Assembly (NCBI RefSeq): GCF_016919385.1
Contig: NZ_CP070351.1
Coordinates: forward strand, 3,596,001-3,660,000
Direction: 5' to 3'
DNA from: Gordonia sp. PDNC005
GTDB lineage: Bacteria > Actinomycetota > Actinomycetes > Mycobacteriales > Mycobacteriaceae
Length of the DNA: 64,000 nt
In this document: one piece after another, positions 9,019 to 19,454 of the stretch
Layout: the number at the start of each line of letters is the position of its first letter
How positions within the stretch are numbered: position 1 is the first letter of the stretch
Program-made: the position numbers and the translations under genes
Notes under the pieces: generated by a model
Databases searched by the model: none
What the model saw: the letters and a program-made list of their open reading frames with translations, nothing else
Told to the model about the DNA's origin: nothing

Positions 9019-9120
9019 AGTGACGGTCATAGCCGCAGCGCAGACGGCTTCTCCAGTCGCACCCAATCGATGGCTCCGGCGTGGAATCGACCGGCAGCCC
9101 TGGTGAAAGAAGGCATGGAC

Positions 9121-10002
9121 ATGACCACATACCCATCCCCGAACACCGTCTCGGTGCTCGGAACCGGGAACATGGGCGCCGCCATCGTGCGCGCCCTGCT
9201 GACCTCCGGCCGTCGGGTCGTCGCATGGAATCGGACGCCCGAGAGGGCACACGCACTGGTCGCAGACGGCGCCCTGTTGGCGCCGACCGCCGCCGAAGCG
9301 GTGCGGGCGTCGGAGTTGACAATCATCTGCGTATCGACCACCGACGCCGCGCAGACGGCCCTCGACGGAATCGCTCTCGAGGACTTCGCCGACCGCACCG
9401 TCCTCAACCTGACCACCGGCACCCCGGACGACGCGCATGCGCTGACCGGCTGGGCGGCCGACTGCGGAGTCAGATACCTCGACGGTTCCATCGGCGCATA
9501 CCCCGAACAGATCGGCGGCGACGACACCCTGATCACGGTGTCCGGCGAGGAGACCCTCTGGCTCAAGCACCGCGACACGATCCTCGCCTTGGCGGGACGC
9601 TCGATGCACGTCGGCGACGACCCCGCAGCCGCCAACATCATCGACGCAGGACTCACCGGCGCGTTCTACATGTCCAGCCTTGTCTCCTTCGTCGAAGCGG
9701 TCCGCTACATGAACGGCGCGGGCGTCTCCAACGACGCGATCGCCGGGCTGGTCGACTACACCACCGCCGTACTCGCCCACCAGATGCTGGCCGCGCTGCG
9801 CGAGATCGACGCGGACGATTTCGACACCGATCAGGCCACGATCGACGTATTCGCGCACACATCCGCCGCGTTCGCCGAGGCGATCAGCGCAGGCAGCGAC
9901 GCAACGATGATCAACGCGACCGCGAGCACGTTCCGCCGAGCCGCCGACGCAGGACTCGGCGAGAAGGCTCTCGCGGCACTGCACACGCTCGCATCGAACT
10001 AG
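9121..10002 (+). CDS. Imine-reductase-type NADPH-dependent oxidoreductase
   Basis: A 293-residue protein of the 6-phosphogluconate-dehydrogenase/beta-hydroxyacid-dehydrogenase superfamily, closest in pattern to imine reductases, which reduce cyclic imines or perform reductive amination. The Rossmann motif is SVLGTGNMGAAIV (11-23), with WNRTPER (36-42) as in NADPH-specific members. LDGSIGAYPEQIG (120-132) and a NIIDAGL segment place Asp175 where many imine reductases carry the proton-donor Asp. The start at 9121 is chosen because AGAAGG lies 7 nt upstream; ATG 9115 is too close to it. It leads a six-gene plus-strand set. The physiological direction and substrate are unknown. Confidence 0.75.
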   Translation: MTTYPSPNTVSVLGTGNMGAAIVRALLTSGRRVVAWNRTPERAHALVADGALLAPTAAEAVRASELTIICVSTTDAAQTALDGIALEDFADRTVLNLTTGTPDDAHALTGWAADCGVRYLDGSIGAYPEQIGGDDTLITVSGEETLWLKHRDTILALAGRSMHVGDDPAAANIIDAGLTGAFYMSSLVSFVEAVRYMNGAGVSNDAIAGLVDYTTAVLAHQMLAALREIDADDFDTDQATIDVFAHTSAAFAEAISAGSDATMINATASTFRRAADAGLGEKALAALHTLASN

Positions 10003-10022
10003 GGCGTGTCTGACACGCCCTA
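10000..10022. terminator. Hairpin overlapping the stop codon of the imine-reductase-type gene
   Basis: Perfect 10-bp inverted repeat TAGGGCGTGT-CTG-ACACGCCCTA. The first three bases are the TAG stop of the upstream gene. It sits 43 bp before the aminotransferase start, so it may attenuate transcription within the operon or protect the upstream mRNA. No T-tract follows. Confidence 0.6.
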
Positions 10023-10065
10023 ACCTCGCGCTCCCCCACCGAAGTACCACTAGTCAAGGAGAACC

Positions 10066-11336
<1,271 letters not shown>

Positions 11337-11340
<4 letters not shown>

Positions 11341-12341
11341 CGACCAGTGTGGTGCTCATCGGCCTCGGCGCCACCGGCCGGGCCATCGCGTCGTCGCTCC
11401 GACGACGAGACGACATAGAGATCATTGGGGCCGCAGACTCGAATCCCGCGACAGCCGGCGAAGACCTCGGCACAGTACTCGACGAGTCGGAGCACGGCGT
11501 CACCGTCGTCGCCTCACCGTCTGAACTGCCCGTCGCCGACCTCGCGGTCATCGCGACCACATCCGATCTGCGGCAGGTCGCGGGCACCATCCTTCCGCTG
11601 CTCGAGCTCGGGTACAACGTGCTCAGCATCTGCGAGGAGCTCGGCTACCCGTGGCGCAGCCATCCCGACATCGCGCGTCGCCTCGACGCGACCGCGAAGG
11701 CCCACGGGGTCACCGTCGCAGGCGGCGGAGCCAACCCCGGCGTTCTGATGGACACTCTTCCGTTGCTGCTCAGCACTCTGACTCAGCGGGCGCGCACGGT
11801 CCGCATCCGCCGACGGACCGACATGTCGCCGTACAGCGGCATCCTGCCGAAGTTCGGCCTCGGACTGACCGTCGCCGACTTCGACGACGCCCGCCGACGC
11901 GGCGACGTCGTGGGACACCACGGTTTCGCGGAATCGATCGAAGCACTCGCAACCGGACTCGGGTGGCGGTTGGACACGATCGAAATCGGCGAACCGACAC
12001 CCGGCAAGGTCCGCGCGTCGGGCCAGATCTGCGCGATCAACCATGGCGCACGCGGTCTCATCGACGGCGAGGCGGTGATCGACCTGGAGATCATGTTCGC
12101 GCTCTTCGACCCGTCCGACGACGTCTCGGCCGGCGACGAGTACCAGATCGTCGGCGACGATCAGACCATCGATCTGCGGTCCGACGTCGGCTTCGACTCC
12201 TTCCGCAGCACCGTCGCCGCGGCTGTCAACTCCGCCGCAGCCGTCGTCGAAGCGCCACCGGGCCTGCTGTCGATGGGAGACCTGTCGGCCCGGGCCATCG
12301 CATCGAAAGGCCGGCGCACGCGCCTGGCCACCATTCACTGA
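11337..12341 (+). CDS. Rossmann-fold NAD(P)H-dependent amine dehydrogenase-like protein (diaminopentanoate-dehydrogenase family)
   Basis: A 334-residue protein with an amino-terminal GLGATGRAI dinucleotide-binding motif (residues ~8-16) and a dihydrodipicolinate-reductase-like fold. The segment ISICEELGYPW (written here as LSICEELGYPW, near 101-111) and GGGANPGVLMDTLP resemble 2,4-diaminopentanoate dehydrogenase and related amine dehydrogenases, which deaminate amino acids oxidatively or run in reverse. Its ATG overlaps the aminotransferase stop (ATGA), indicating coupling. Next to an aminotransferase and an imine-reductase-type enzyme, it supports an amine-processing route. Substrate unknown. 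Confidence 0.68.
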
Positions 12342-12357
12342 CATAGGAGCGACCACC

Positions 12358-13707
12358 ATGAACAGTCCCGAATACACCGTCATCGACCCCGCGACCGGCG
12401 AGGCCGCGTCCACGTTCTCGACCGCGACCGACGCCGACATCGACGCGGCCTTGAGTGCCGCAGATGGCGCCTACCGCGGATGGTCCGCCTCCTCGACCGT
12501 CGCCCAGCGCGCCGAGTTGCTCCGCGCCGCTGCTGCGCTCCACATGGAGCGACGAGACGAGCTTGCCGCGATCATTCACCGCGAGATGGGCAAGCCGATG
12601 GACCAGTCCGTCGGCGAGGTGGAATTCAGCGCCGCAATCTACGAGTACTACGCCGACAACGCGGAGCGCTTCCTCGCCGATCAGCCGATCGAGCTCCTCG
12701 CAGGTGACGGCAGCGCACGCATTCGACGGGAAGCCGTGGGCGTCCTGCTCGGCGTGATGCCGTGGAACTACCCGTACTACCAGGTCGCGCGGTTCGCGGG
12801 ACCGAACTTGGTCCTCGGCAACACCATCGTCCTCAAGCACGCTCCGCAGTGCCCGGAGTCGGCGGCCGCGATCGAGAGGATCTTCGTCGACGCGGGCTTC
12901 CCCGAAGGCGCCTACGTCAACGTCTACGCCTCACACGATCAGATCGCCGACGCCATCGACGACACGCGCGTCCGCGGAGTGTCGTTCACCGGTTCGGAGC
13001 GCGCGGGCGCCCAGATCGCCGAGATCGCGGGTCGCTGCCTGAAGAAGGTGGTGCTCGAACTCGGCGGCTCCGACCCGTTCATCGTCCTGTCGTCCGACGA
13101 TCTGAGCGCCACCGTCGACGCCGCTCTCGAAGCCCGCCTCGAGAACACCGGTCAAGCCTGCAACGGCGCCAAGCGGATGATCGTCATCGACGACCTGTAT
13201 GACGAGTTCGTCGCCACGTTCACCGAGCGGATGCTCGCCGCGGGCGACGGCGTGGCTCCGCTCTCATCGGTGGCCGCCGCACAGCGGCTGGAGCAGCAGG
13301 TCGCGCGGGCCGTCGCCGAGGGCGTCACGCTGACCAGCGCAGGCGAGCGAAACGGCGCGTTCTTCCCGCCCGCCGTACTCACCGACGTGAAGCCCGGATC
13401 GCCTGCCGCCGCCGAAGAACTCTTCGGCCCGGTCGCCACCGTCTACCGCGTCGGGTCGGAGGACGAGGCGGTGGAGCTGGCCAACGACACCTCGTACGGC
13501 CTCGGCTCCTACGTGTTCACCACTGATCCCGCACAGGCCGAACGCGTGGCCCAGCGGATCGAAGCCGGAATGGTCTTCATCAACGGCGTCGGGATGGAAG
13601 GCGTGGAGCTGCCTTTCGGCGGCATCAAACGATCCGGCTTCGGCCGCGAACTCGGCAGCCTCGGCATCGACGAGTTCGCCAACAAGAAGCTCATCCGTAC
13701 CGCCTGA
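12358..13707 (+). CDS. NAD(P)-dependent aldehyde dehydrogenase (succinate-semialdehyde-type)
   Basis: A 449-residue aldehyde dehydrogenase that would oxidise an aldehyde to a carboxylate. The general base Glu234 lies in VLELGGSDPF and the catalytic Cys268 in ENTGQACNGAKR. PWNYPYYQV and SFTGSERAGAQI form the cofactor-binding part and LPFGGIKRSGFGRELG the carboxy-terminal signature. The protein is slightly short but complete, typical of the succinate-semialdehyde group. It starts 16 bp after the upstream gene with GGAGCGACC before the ATG. Downstream of a transaminase it probably oxidises the aldehyde left after deamination, or the product of the adjacent alcohol dehydrogenase. Confidence 0.88.
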   Translation: MNSPEYTVIDPATGEAASTFSTATDADIDAALSAADGAYRGWSASSTVAQRAELLRAAAALHMERRDELAAIIHREMGKPMDQSVGEVEFSAAIYEYYADNAERFLADQPIELLAGDGSARIRREAVGVLLGVMPWNYPYYQVARFAGPNLVLGNTIVLKHAPQCPESAAAIERIFVDAGFPEGAYVNVYASHDQIADAIDDTRVRGVSFTGSERAGAQIAEIAGRCLKKVVLELGGSDPFIVLSSDDLSATVDAALEARLENTGQACNGAKRMIVIDDLYDEFVATFTERMLAAGDGVAPLSSVAAAQRLEQQVARAVAEGVTLTSAGERNGAFFPPAVLTDVKPGSPAAAEELFGPVATVYRVGSEDEAVELANDTSYGLGSYVFTTDPAQAERVAQRIEAGMVFINGVGMEGVELPFGGIKRSGFGRELGSLGIDEFANKKLIRTA

Positions 13708-13723
13708 CGACAAGGAACTTTTC

Positions 13724-14842
13724 ATGACCATCGAATTCCGGGCCGCGATCTTCCGCGCGCCCAACACGCCCCTCACCATCGAGACCGTCTCGATCCCGTC
13801 CACTCCGCCGCCCGGCGAGGTCCTCGTCCGGATGAAGGCGAGCGGGCTGTGCCACAGCGATCTCCACGTCATCGTCGGCGAATGGGACGGCATGCCCACC
13901 CCGATGATCCTCGGCCACGAGGGCGCAGGTGTCATCGAAGCCGTGGGCGACGGCGTCACGAACGTCGCGGTCGGTGACCACGTGGTGCTGTCGTGGACGC
14001 CGTCGTGCGGTCGCTGCCGGTACTGCGTCAGCGGGCGGACCGTGCTCTGCGACAAGGCGGCCGAGCACTCGGCCAACCACGTGTCGTTCGACGGCGGCAC
14101 CCGCATCACCTCGGCGTCGGGCGAACCCGTGTACGGCTTCGCCGGTCTCGGCACCTTCGGCGAGTACGCGATGCTCCCCGAATCCGCGGCGATCACCGTC
14201 GACGCGGCCGCACCCTTCGAGCAGTCGGCCCTCGTCGGCTGCGCCGTGACCACCGGTATCGGCGCCGCCGTGAACACCGCGCGCGTCCTCAACACCGAGA
14301 CCGTGCTGGTCATCGGATGCGGCGGCGTCGGACTCAACGCGGTCCAGGGCGCGCGTTTGGTCGGCGCGCGCCGCATCATCGCCGCCGACATCTCCGACAG
14401 CAAGCTCGCCCAGGCCAAGGCCTTCGGCGCCCACGACGTGATCAACAGCGCCACCGAAGACCTCTCGGAGCGGATCGCGGAGATCACCGAGGGGCACGGC
14501 GTGGAGGTCGCCATCGAGGCGATCGGTCTGCCGCAGACCATCGAGGCCGCCTACAGCGCCCTCGCTCGCGGCGGTCGTGCGATCGTCGCAGGCCAGGTGG
14601 CCGACGGCGTGAAGGTGTCGATCGATCCGTTTGTCATGTCCGATCAGGAGCTCTCGCTCATCGGCTCCAACTACGGCTCCAGCAGGGCCGCCGTCGACTT
14701 CCCCAACCTCGTCGAGCACTACCTGAACGGTCGAATCGACCTCGACTCGCTGGTGACCGGGGTGATCGGCCTGAACGACATCAACGACGGCTTCGACGAG
14801 ATGAAGCGCGGCGAAGGCATCCGGTCCGTGATCCGCTACTGA
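13724..14842 (+). CDS. Zinc-dependent class III-like alcohol dehydrogenase
   Basis: A 372-residue medium-chain dehydrogenase. Catalytic zinc ligands are in SGLCHSDLH (Cys and His) with GHEGAG following. Four structural-zinc cysteines are in CGRCRYC and the following LC. The NAD site is VIGCGGVGLNAVQ (near 199-211). It resembles actinobacterial class III or NDMA-type alcohol dehydrogenases and would oxidise an alcohol to an aldehyde or ketone. It lies 16 bp after the aldehyde dehydrogenase, so the two may act in sequence. Substrate unknown. Confidence 0.88.
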   Translation: MTIEFRAAIFRAPNTPLTIETVSIPSTPPPGEVLVRMKASGLCHSDLHVIVGEWDGMPTPMILGHEGAGVIEAVGDGVTNVAVGDHVVLSWTPSCGRCRYCVSGRTVLCDKAAEHSANHVSFDGGTRITSASGEPVYGFAGLGTFGEYAMLPESAAITVDAAAPFEQSALVGCAVTTGIGAAVNTARVLNTETVLVIGCGGVGLNAVQGARLVGARRIIAADISDSKLAQAKAFGAHDVINSATEDLSERIAEITEGHGVEVAIEAIGLPQTIEAAYSALARGGRAIVAGQVADGVKVSIDPFVMSDQELSLIGSNYGSSRAAVDFPNLVEHYLNGRIDLDSLVTGVIGLNDINDGFDEMKRGEGIRSVIRY

Positions 14843-14879
14843 CCGACGTCCACCCGACACCGAAACAAGGAGACCCACA

Positions 14880-15779
14880 ATGACTGGTCTGACCACACTC
14901 CCGGCGACCGCGTCGGTCGACGAGGCTGCGGCCGTCGTCGACCGTGACGGCGGCGTCATCATCGAGGACTTCTTTTCCCCGGAGACGATCGTCGAGCTCC
15001 GAGCCGAGATCGACGCGGCGCTGAACGAGGTGCCGTGGGGCCAGGACGACTTCTCCGGGCAGCGCACCAAGCGCCTGTACGGGGTTTTCCAGCACACCCA
15101 GCATGCCGCGACGGCGGTGCGGCATCCCCTCTACGCCGGGCTCGCCAAGTACTTCCTCGAACGCGAGGTGCCGACCTGGGCCGGCGAGTATCAGTTCCCG
15201 ATCGCCCCGACCTACCAGGTGGGCGTCAGCTCGATCATCGACATCCACCCAGGTGAGGGCGCGCAGCCGCTCCATCGCGACGACGCAGTCTGGCAGTGGC
15301 GACACGAGCCGGGCTACCGCCAGGCCAGGGTCCAGATCATGGTCGCGGTAACCGACTTCACCGCCGAGAACGGCGGCACCATGGTCATTCCGGGGAGCCA
15401 CCTGTGGGGCGACGACCGCGGACCGCGCGTCGACGAGGCGATCCCGACCGAGATGTCGGCCGGCTCCGCTCTGATCTGGGTCGGCGGCACCTTCCACGGC
15501 GGTGGCAACAACACTTCCGACAGCAGCCGGATCGGACTCACCATCGGGCTCGACCTCGGCTACCTGCGGCAGGAGGAGAACAACTTCCTCACCTACTCCC
15601 CCGACGTGGTGAAGAGATTCGACGAAGACATCCAGGCATTTCTGGGCTGGTCGACGTGCCCGCCCGGAACCGGATTCGTCGCCCATGAGGGTGTGATGGC
15701 CGACCCGATCTTCCTGCTCAAGGACGGAGCCCCGGTCGTCAACACCTTCTCGCAATTCGACGAGAAATCCGACGCCTGA
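14880..15779 (+). CDS. Phytanoyl-CoA dioxygenase (PhyH) family protein
   Basis: A 299-residue Fe(II)/2-oxoglutarate-dependent dioxygenase. The HxD facial-triad pair is His132 and Asp134 (LHRDDAVWQW), the distal His is probably His206 (TFHGGGN), and the 2-oxoglutarate-binding Arg is near Arg217. It would hydroxylate an unactivated carbon with O2 and 2-oxoglutarate. It is the last gene of the plus-strand set and is followed by a strong bidirectional terminator. A distant paralogue with the same layout lies at 19455-20315, so the island may use two hydroxylation steps or two substrates. Confidence 0.82.
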   Translation: MTGLTTLPATASVDEAAAVVDRDGGVIIEDFFSPETIVELRAEIDAALNEVPWGQDDFSGQRTKRLYGVFQHTQHAATAVRHPLYAGLAKYFLEREVPTWAGEYQFPIAPTYQVGVSSIIDIHPGEGAQPLHRDDAVWQWRHEPGYRQARVQIMVAVTDFTAENGGTMVIPGSHLWGDDRGPRVDEAIPTEMSAGSALIWVGGTFHGGGNNTSDSSRIGLTIGLDLGYLRQEENNFLTYSPDVVKRFDEDIQAFLGWSTCPPGTGFVAHEGVMADPIFLLKDGAPVVNTFSQFDEKSDA

Positions 15780-15802
15780 CGGCACGGCGCGTCCCCCCGA
15801 CG

Positions 15803-15840
15803 ACCCCGCTCGGCGAAAGCACCACTTCGCCGGGCGGGGT
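15803..15840. terminator. Bidirectional terminator between convergent PhyH and TetR genes
   Basis: A 15-bp stem (15803-15817 with 15826-15840, one G.T wobble) with an 8-nt loop. It lies in the 75-bp gap between converging stop codons, and TTCTCC follows on the plus strand. Confidence 0.75.
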
Positions 15841-15854
15841 TCTCCACGTTCGGT

Positions 15855-16457
15855 CTACTGTCCCCGGCTGCTGCCCGCGGCCCGAGCCGTCGCGCACAGC
15901 GACGGGAGGCCCGCACAGAGCATCTCGACGAAGGCGTCCACCCGAGCAGTGTCGCGATCGGCCGCCCACTGGACCACCAGTCCGTCGAGCCCGGCAGTCA
16001 GTATCGAGGCGAGAGTCTTCACCGAGACGTCGTCGATCCCCGGTTCGGCCTCCGTCAGTATCTTCACGACGGCGTCGAGGTAGCCGTCGACCGATTCGAC
16101 TGCCTGGTCAGGGCGATTTCGGCACATCCACAGATGCAGGTCGAGCTGGGCCAGCGCGTAGTCGGGGTGCGTGACGATCCATGCGCACGCCCTCCGGATG
16201 AGGCGTTCGGCAGCGGCTTCGAGCCCTACGGGATGGACGTCCGCGAACGGCCGAGCGGCCTCTTCCGCGAGGTGTTCGAACACCGCGTGGAAGAGGCTGT
16301 CTTTGTCTCGGAAGCAGTAGTGCAACGATGCGAGCGGAGCGCCGGCCGCCTCGGCGATGCGACGGGTAGTCGCACTCGCGACTCCCTGCTCCGCGATCAC
16401 CTTGGCGGCGGCCTCGACGAATTGCACCGACCGGTCCGCTGTCGACACATGCGCCAC
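15855..16457 (-). CDS. TetR-family transcriptional regulator
   Basis: A 200-residue TetR-type regulator. The amino-terminal helix-turn-helix is clear (VIAEQGVASATTRRIAEAAGAPLASLHYCFRDK is the region at about residues 19-51), followed by a variable all-helical ligand domain. The GTG at 16457 is preferred over the upstream ATG at 16514 because GGAG lies about 8 nt before it and the length then suits the family. A 7-bp-arm palindrome just upstream (16504-16522) is likely its own operator, and a matching core occurs at 8801-8815, so it probably controls both itself and the MFS/imine-reductase promoters. Inducer unknown. Confidence 0.85.
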   Translation of the reverse strand: MAHVSTADRSVQFVEAAAKVIAEQGVASATTRRIAEAAGAPLASLHYCFRDKDSLFHAVFEHLAEEAARPFADVHPVGLEAAAERLIRRACAWIVTHPDYALAQLDLHLWMCRNRPDQAVESVDGYLDAVVKILTEAEPGIDDVSVKTLASILTAGLDGLVVQWAADRDTARVDAFVEMLCAGLPSLCATARAAGSSRGQ

Positions 16458-16503
16458 GACTATCACTCCTTGCCGACGGTTCCAGGACGCATCCCGGAGA
16501 AAT

Positions 16504-16522
16504 CGTTTGATCAAGTCAAACG
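16504..16522. promoter_or_regulatory. Candidate autoregulatory TetR operator
   Basis: Palindrome CGTTTGA-TCAAG-TCAAACG lies 47 bp upstream of the TetR GTG start, in the gap before the CoA ligase stop. It shares the TTTGA-N5-TCAAA core and the embedded TTGATCAA with the region at 8790-8815. Confidence 0.65.
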
Positions 16523-16545
16523 TACCGGAGTCGGCGCACGACGAT

Positions 16546-18096
16546 CTACAACTGGGCCGCCCGCTCTCGCAGGACGAACTTCTGGGTCTTGCCGGTTGTC
16601 GTCTTGGGCAGTTCGTCGAAGACCACCACCCGCGGCGCCTTGTAGCGGGCGATCTGGCCCTTCACGTGAGCGATGAGCTCGTCGGCTCCGACGTCGGCAC
16701 CTGGAACGAGATGGACGAATGCCACGGGGATCTCGCCCCACTTCTCGTCGGGTGCACCCACCACGGCCGCTTCGAGTACCGCCGGGTGCTCGGCCAGCAC
16801 GTGCTCCACCTCCACGCTGGCGATGTTCTCACCGCCGCTGATGATGATGTCCTTGCTGCGATCGCGAAGCTCGATGTACCCGTCGGCGTGTCGAACGGCC
16901 AGGTCACCGGTCCGAAACCACCCGTCGGGGATCGCCTTCCGCGTCGCTTCCGCGTCGTCGAGATAGCCGAGCATCACGTTGTTTCCGGCCAGCGCGATCT
17001 CGCCGATCGTCGCGCCGTCGGCGGGTACGTCCGAACCGTCGGGGCGGACCACCCGAGGCGGCAGCGACACAAGGTTTCCAACTCCCTGCCGTGCTTTGAG
17101 CCGGATGATCGACTCGTCGTCGCGGTCGGCCCATTCCGGCGGAGCCTCGCAGATGAGCGCGGGTCCGAAGCTCTCGGTGAGCCCGTAGAGATGAGTGATG
17201 TCGAACCCCAAGCGCGTCATCCGGCGCAGAACCGCCGGTGCGGGCGGAGCACCGCCGGTGCCGATCGAGACGGTGCGCGCGAGGGGCGCAGCGCTCGGCG
17301 AGTGCGCGATCATGTCGAGCACGGCCGGCGCGCCGTTGAGGCTGGTCACGCCCTCGGTCTCGATCAGGCGCCAGATCTCGTCGGAGTCGACCTTGGGCAG
17401 ACACACGTGCGTACCGGCTGCGGCGGTGACCGCCCACGTGAAACACCAGCCGTTGCAATGGAACATCGGCAGAGTCCACAGGTGGACGGTGTCCGGCCCG
17501 AGCGCAAAGTGGCTGGTCATCGCCAGCGCCTGCAAGTAGGCACCGCGATGGTGGTACTGCACGCCCTTCGGCGCACCCGTGGTACCCGAGGTGTAGTTGA
17601 TCGCGAGCACCGACCGCTCGTCGTACACCTCGCTCCGAAACGGCGCCGACCGACTGACCAGCGTCTGGTACTCGGTATCGGGGCCGCCGGAGACGATCAT
17701 TCGGGGCGCATCGGCGAGGCCTCCGCAGACCTCCGCCACCAGCTCCGCGAACCGCGAATCGTAGATGAGCACGCCTGCGCCCGAGTGCGCGAGGATGTAC
17801 GCGAGTTCCCGCGTCCCCAATCGCGTGTTCAGCGCGACCAGGGGCACGCCGGCCCACGGCACGCCGTAGTGCGCTTCGAGCAAGACGTGATTGTTCGGCG
17901 TCAGCACCGCGATCGGCCTACCGTCGCTGATGTCCCGCAACCCGCCCGCCAGACGCAGGCACCGGTCACGGAATTCCTGGTAGGTCCATCGGTGGTCGCC
18001 GTCGACGACAGCGATCCGGTCACCGTGCGCGGCCGCGGCCCGATCGAGCAGGGCGGTAGGGGTCAGCGGAGCCCACGCATGCGATGCGTCATTCAT
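16546..18096 (-). CDS. Acyl-CoA ligase (AMP-dependent synthetase)
   Basis: A 516-residue ANL-superfamily ligase that activates a carboxylic acid to its CoA thioester through an acyl-adenylate. The P-loop-like YTSGTTGAPKG is at 168-178, the LYGLTE motif near 305, GWFRTGDL near 393, and the catalytic lysine is Lys503 in KTTTGKTQKF. It resembles medium-chain or methylmercaptopropionate-type ligases, but specificity cannot be read. It lies downstream of the PucR gene (45-bp gap) on the minus strand, so CoA activation of the acid made by the dehydrogenases or by Baeyer-Villiger and esterase steps is a reasonable role. Confidence 0.87.
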   Translation of the reverse strand: MNDASHAWAPLTPTALLDRAAAAHGDRIAVVDGDHRWTYQEFRDRCLRLAGGLRDISDGRPIAVLTPNNHVLLEAHYGVPWAGVPLVALNTRLGTRELAYILAHSGAGVLIYDSRFAELVAEVCGGLADAPRMIVSGGPDTEYQTLVSRSAPFRSEVYDERSVLAINYTSGTTGAPKGVQYHHRGAYLQALAMTSHFALGPDTVHLWTLPMFHCNGWCFTWAVTAAAGTHVCLPKVDSDEIWRLIETEGVTSLNGAPAVLDMIAHSPSAAPLARTVSIGTGGAPPAPAVLRRMTRLGFDITHLYGLTESFGPALICEAPPEWADRDDESIIRLKARQGVGNLVSLPPRVVRPDGSDVPADGATIGEIALAGNNVMLGYLDDAEATRKAIPDGWFRTGDLAVRHADGYIELRDRSKDIIISGGENIASVEVEHVLAEHPAVLEAAVVGAPDEKWGEIPVAFVHLVPGADVGADELIAHVKGQIARYKAPRVVVFDELPKTTTGKTQKFVLRERAAQL

Positions 18097-18141
18097 TACA
18101 GGAGAGTCCTTTGTGAAGGTATGTGCATAGGTGCCCTCAGA

Positions 18142-19389
18142 TCACGCCGGGTCACGGCGCAAGAGCAGCAGTGTCAGTGCCGCCGCCACTTCAGTGGGGT
18201 GCTGAGCGAACGGCTTGGGGAGCAACTCGTCGACCCGCGCGAGACGGCGATCGATGGTGTTGCGGTGGGTGTACAGCCGCTCGGCCGTGCTTGTCCGGTT
18301 GAGCCCTTCCTCGACATAGACCAGCACCGTCTGATGCAGCACGGGACTCGCGTCGAGGAAGTCGCCCAATACGTCGGCGACGAACCGGTCCGCCGCCGCG
18401 ACATCGGCCGAGATCAGGTCGACGAGCTGGACGTCCTCGTAGCGGACGATGGACAGATGGGAGTCGAGACGGGCCAAGAGCCGCTGTGCCGCTGCGGCGT
18501 CCATGTGGGTGCGCCGAAATCCGGCGACGTCCTTCGCGGGCCTGCCGAGGGCCACCCGAACGCGCCGCTGGCCGCGCAGCCGATCGGCGAGCACTGCGGG
18601 CGACGGTGTGGCGACCGCCGGAATCCACAGCCACAGCGCCACCGTCCCCGCGACCACGGTGAGCCGGCTCTCCGCCCCACACGCCCTCATCACCTGTTCG
18701 GCCGCACGCTCGAGCAGACCGATGTCGTCCTCCGAGTCGACCCAGACCACGGCACCGACATGGGAGCCGGTGAGCGCGTATCCGAGCTGCGCCTCCGCCG
18801 TCGGGGTGGCGACGTCGGCCCCCTGCAACAACAGCTCAACGGTGGCATACCGCTGCAGTTGAGCGCCGCCGGCCAGCTGTTCCCGGATCCCCTGGACGTA
18901 TCGGGACAGCTCCGCCATCGAGTCGTCGGTCGCGGTGGCGAACATGTTCCCGGAGACCTCGCAGAGCTCACGCAGTTCGTCGAGGTCGTCAGTGGCCTTG
19001 AAACATTCTCCAAGCCACCACTTCCACCACACACGCTCCACTGAGCGCCACGCTCCGATGTCATCGACGACGAGCCCGCGCAGGACGACATCGTGGGCGA
19101 ACGTCAACACTTCGCCACCTGTCATCGGCGGCACTCTCCGCCCGGGGTTGGTGATGTTCGATGTCAGCCATTGCTTGAGGAACGAGACGACCAGGGCCGC
19201 GTCGGCTTCGGCGAGTGCGGGATCGTCCACGATCATCTGATAGCGCGGATCCGACACCGACGCGGCTATCGACGATTCGACGATCTCGGCCGTCCGACCG
19301 AGCAGGTCCTCGGCCAGTTCCCGGATCAGGCGCGCCACCGGCTCAGAGGGGTCGGGCCACAGCTGATCTGGAGTCGTCATAATGGCCAT
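18142..19389 (-). CDS. PucR/CdaR-type transcriptional regulator
   Basis: A 415-residue regulator. The carboxy-terminal TSTAERLYTHRNTIDRRL (about 372-389) is the PucR helix-turn-helix, preceded by a CdaR-like GGDEF-related middle domain; the amino-terminal ~170 residues form a RsbR-like helical sensor. Such proteins usually activate adjacent catabolic genes in response to the substrate. ATG 19389 (spacing 3 from GAGG) and ATG 19380 (spacing 12) are both possible. It lies between a PhyH gene and the CoA ligase on the same strand, in a likely four-gene unit with the TetR gene. Confidence 0.82.
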   Translation of the reverse strand: MAIMTTPDQLWPDPSEPVARLIRELAEDLLGRTAEIVESSIAASVSDPRYQMIVDDPALAEADAALVVSFLKQWLTSNITNPGRRVPPMTGGEVLTFAHDVVLRGLVVDDIGAWRSVERVWWKWWLGECFKATDDLDELRELCEVSGNMFATATDDSMAELSRYVQGIREQLAGGAQLQRYATVELLLQGADVATPTAEAQLGYALTGSHVGAVVWVDSEDDIGLLERAAEQVMRACGAESRLTVVAGTVALWLWIPAVATPSPAVLADRLRGQRRVRVALGRPAKDVAGFRRTHMDAAAAQRLLARLDSHLSIVRYEDVQLVDLISADVAAADRFVADVLGDFLDASPVLHQTVLVYVEEGLNRTSTAERLYTHRNTIDRRLARVDELLPKPFAQHPTEVAAALTLLLLRRDPA

Positions 19390-19454
19390 TTTCCTCGCGT
19401 CGGCGTCGACCTTCCGTGATTCGGCGGAAGAATTGTCCACACCCCGAGAATTCT

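Larger units (their letters stand above)
8548..9120. other. 573-bp divergent control region of the catabolic island
   Basis: No convincing gene is seen. The stretch lies between the MFS gene and the imine-reductase-type gene. It holds two different operator-like palindromes (8790-8815 and 8996-9018) and is locally more AT-rich than its neighbours, consistent with back-to-back promoters under two regulators. A short open frame across its middle has no ribosome-binding site or recognisable protein. Confidence 0.7.

Noticed and set aside
16357..19044. An 895-codon plus-strand frame over TetR, CoA ligase and PucR
   Set aside because: Antisense shadow; motifs of three real genes are on the minus strand.
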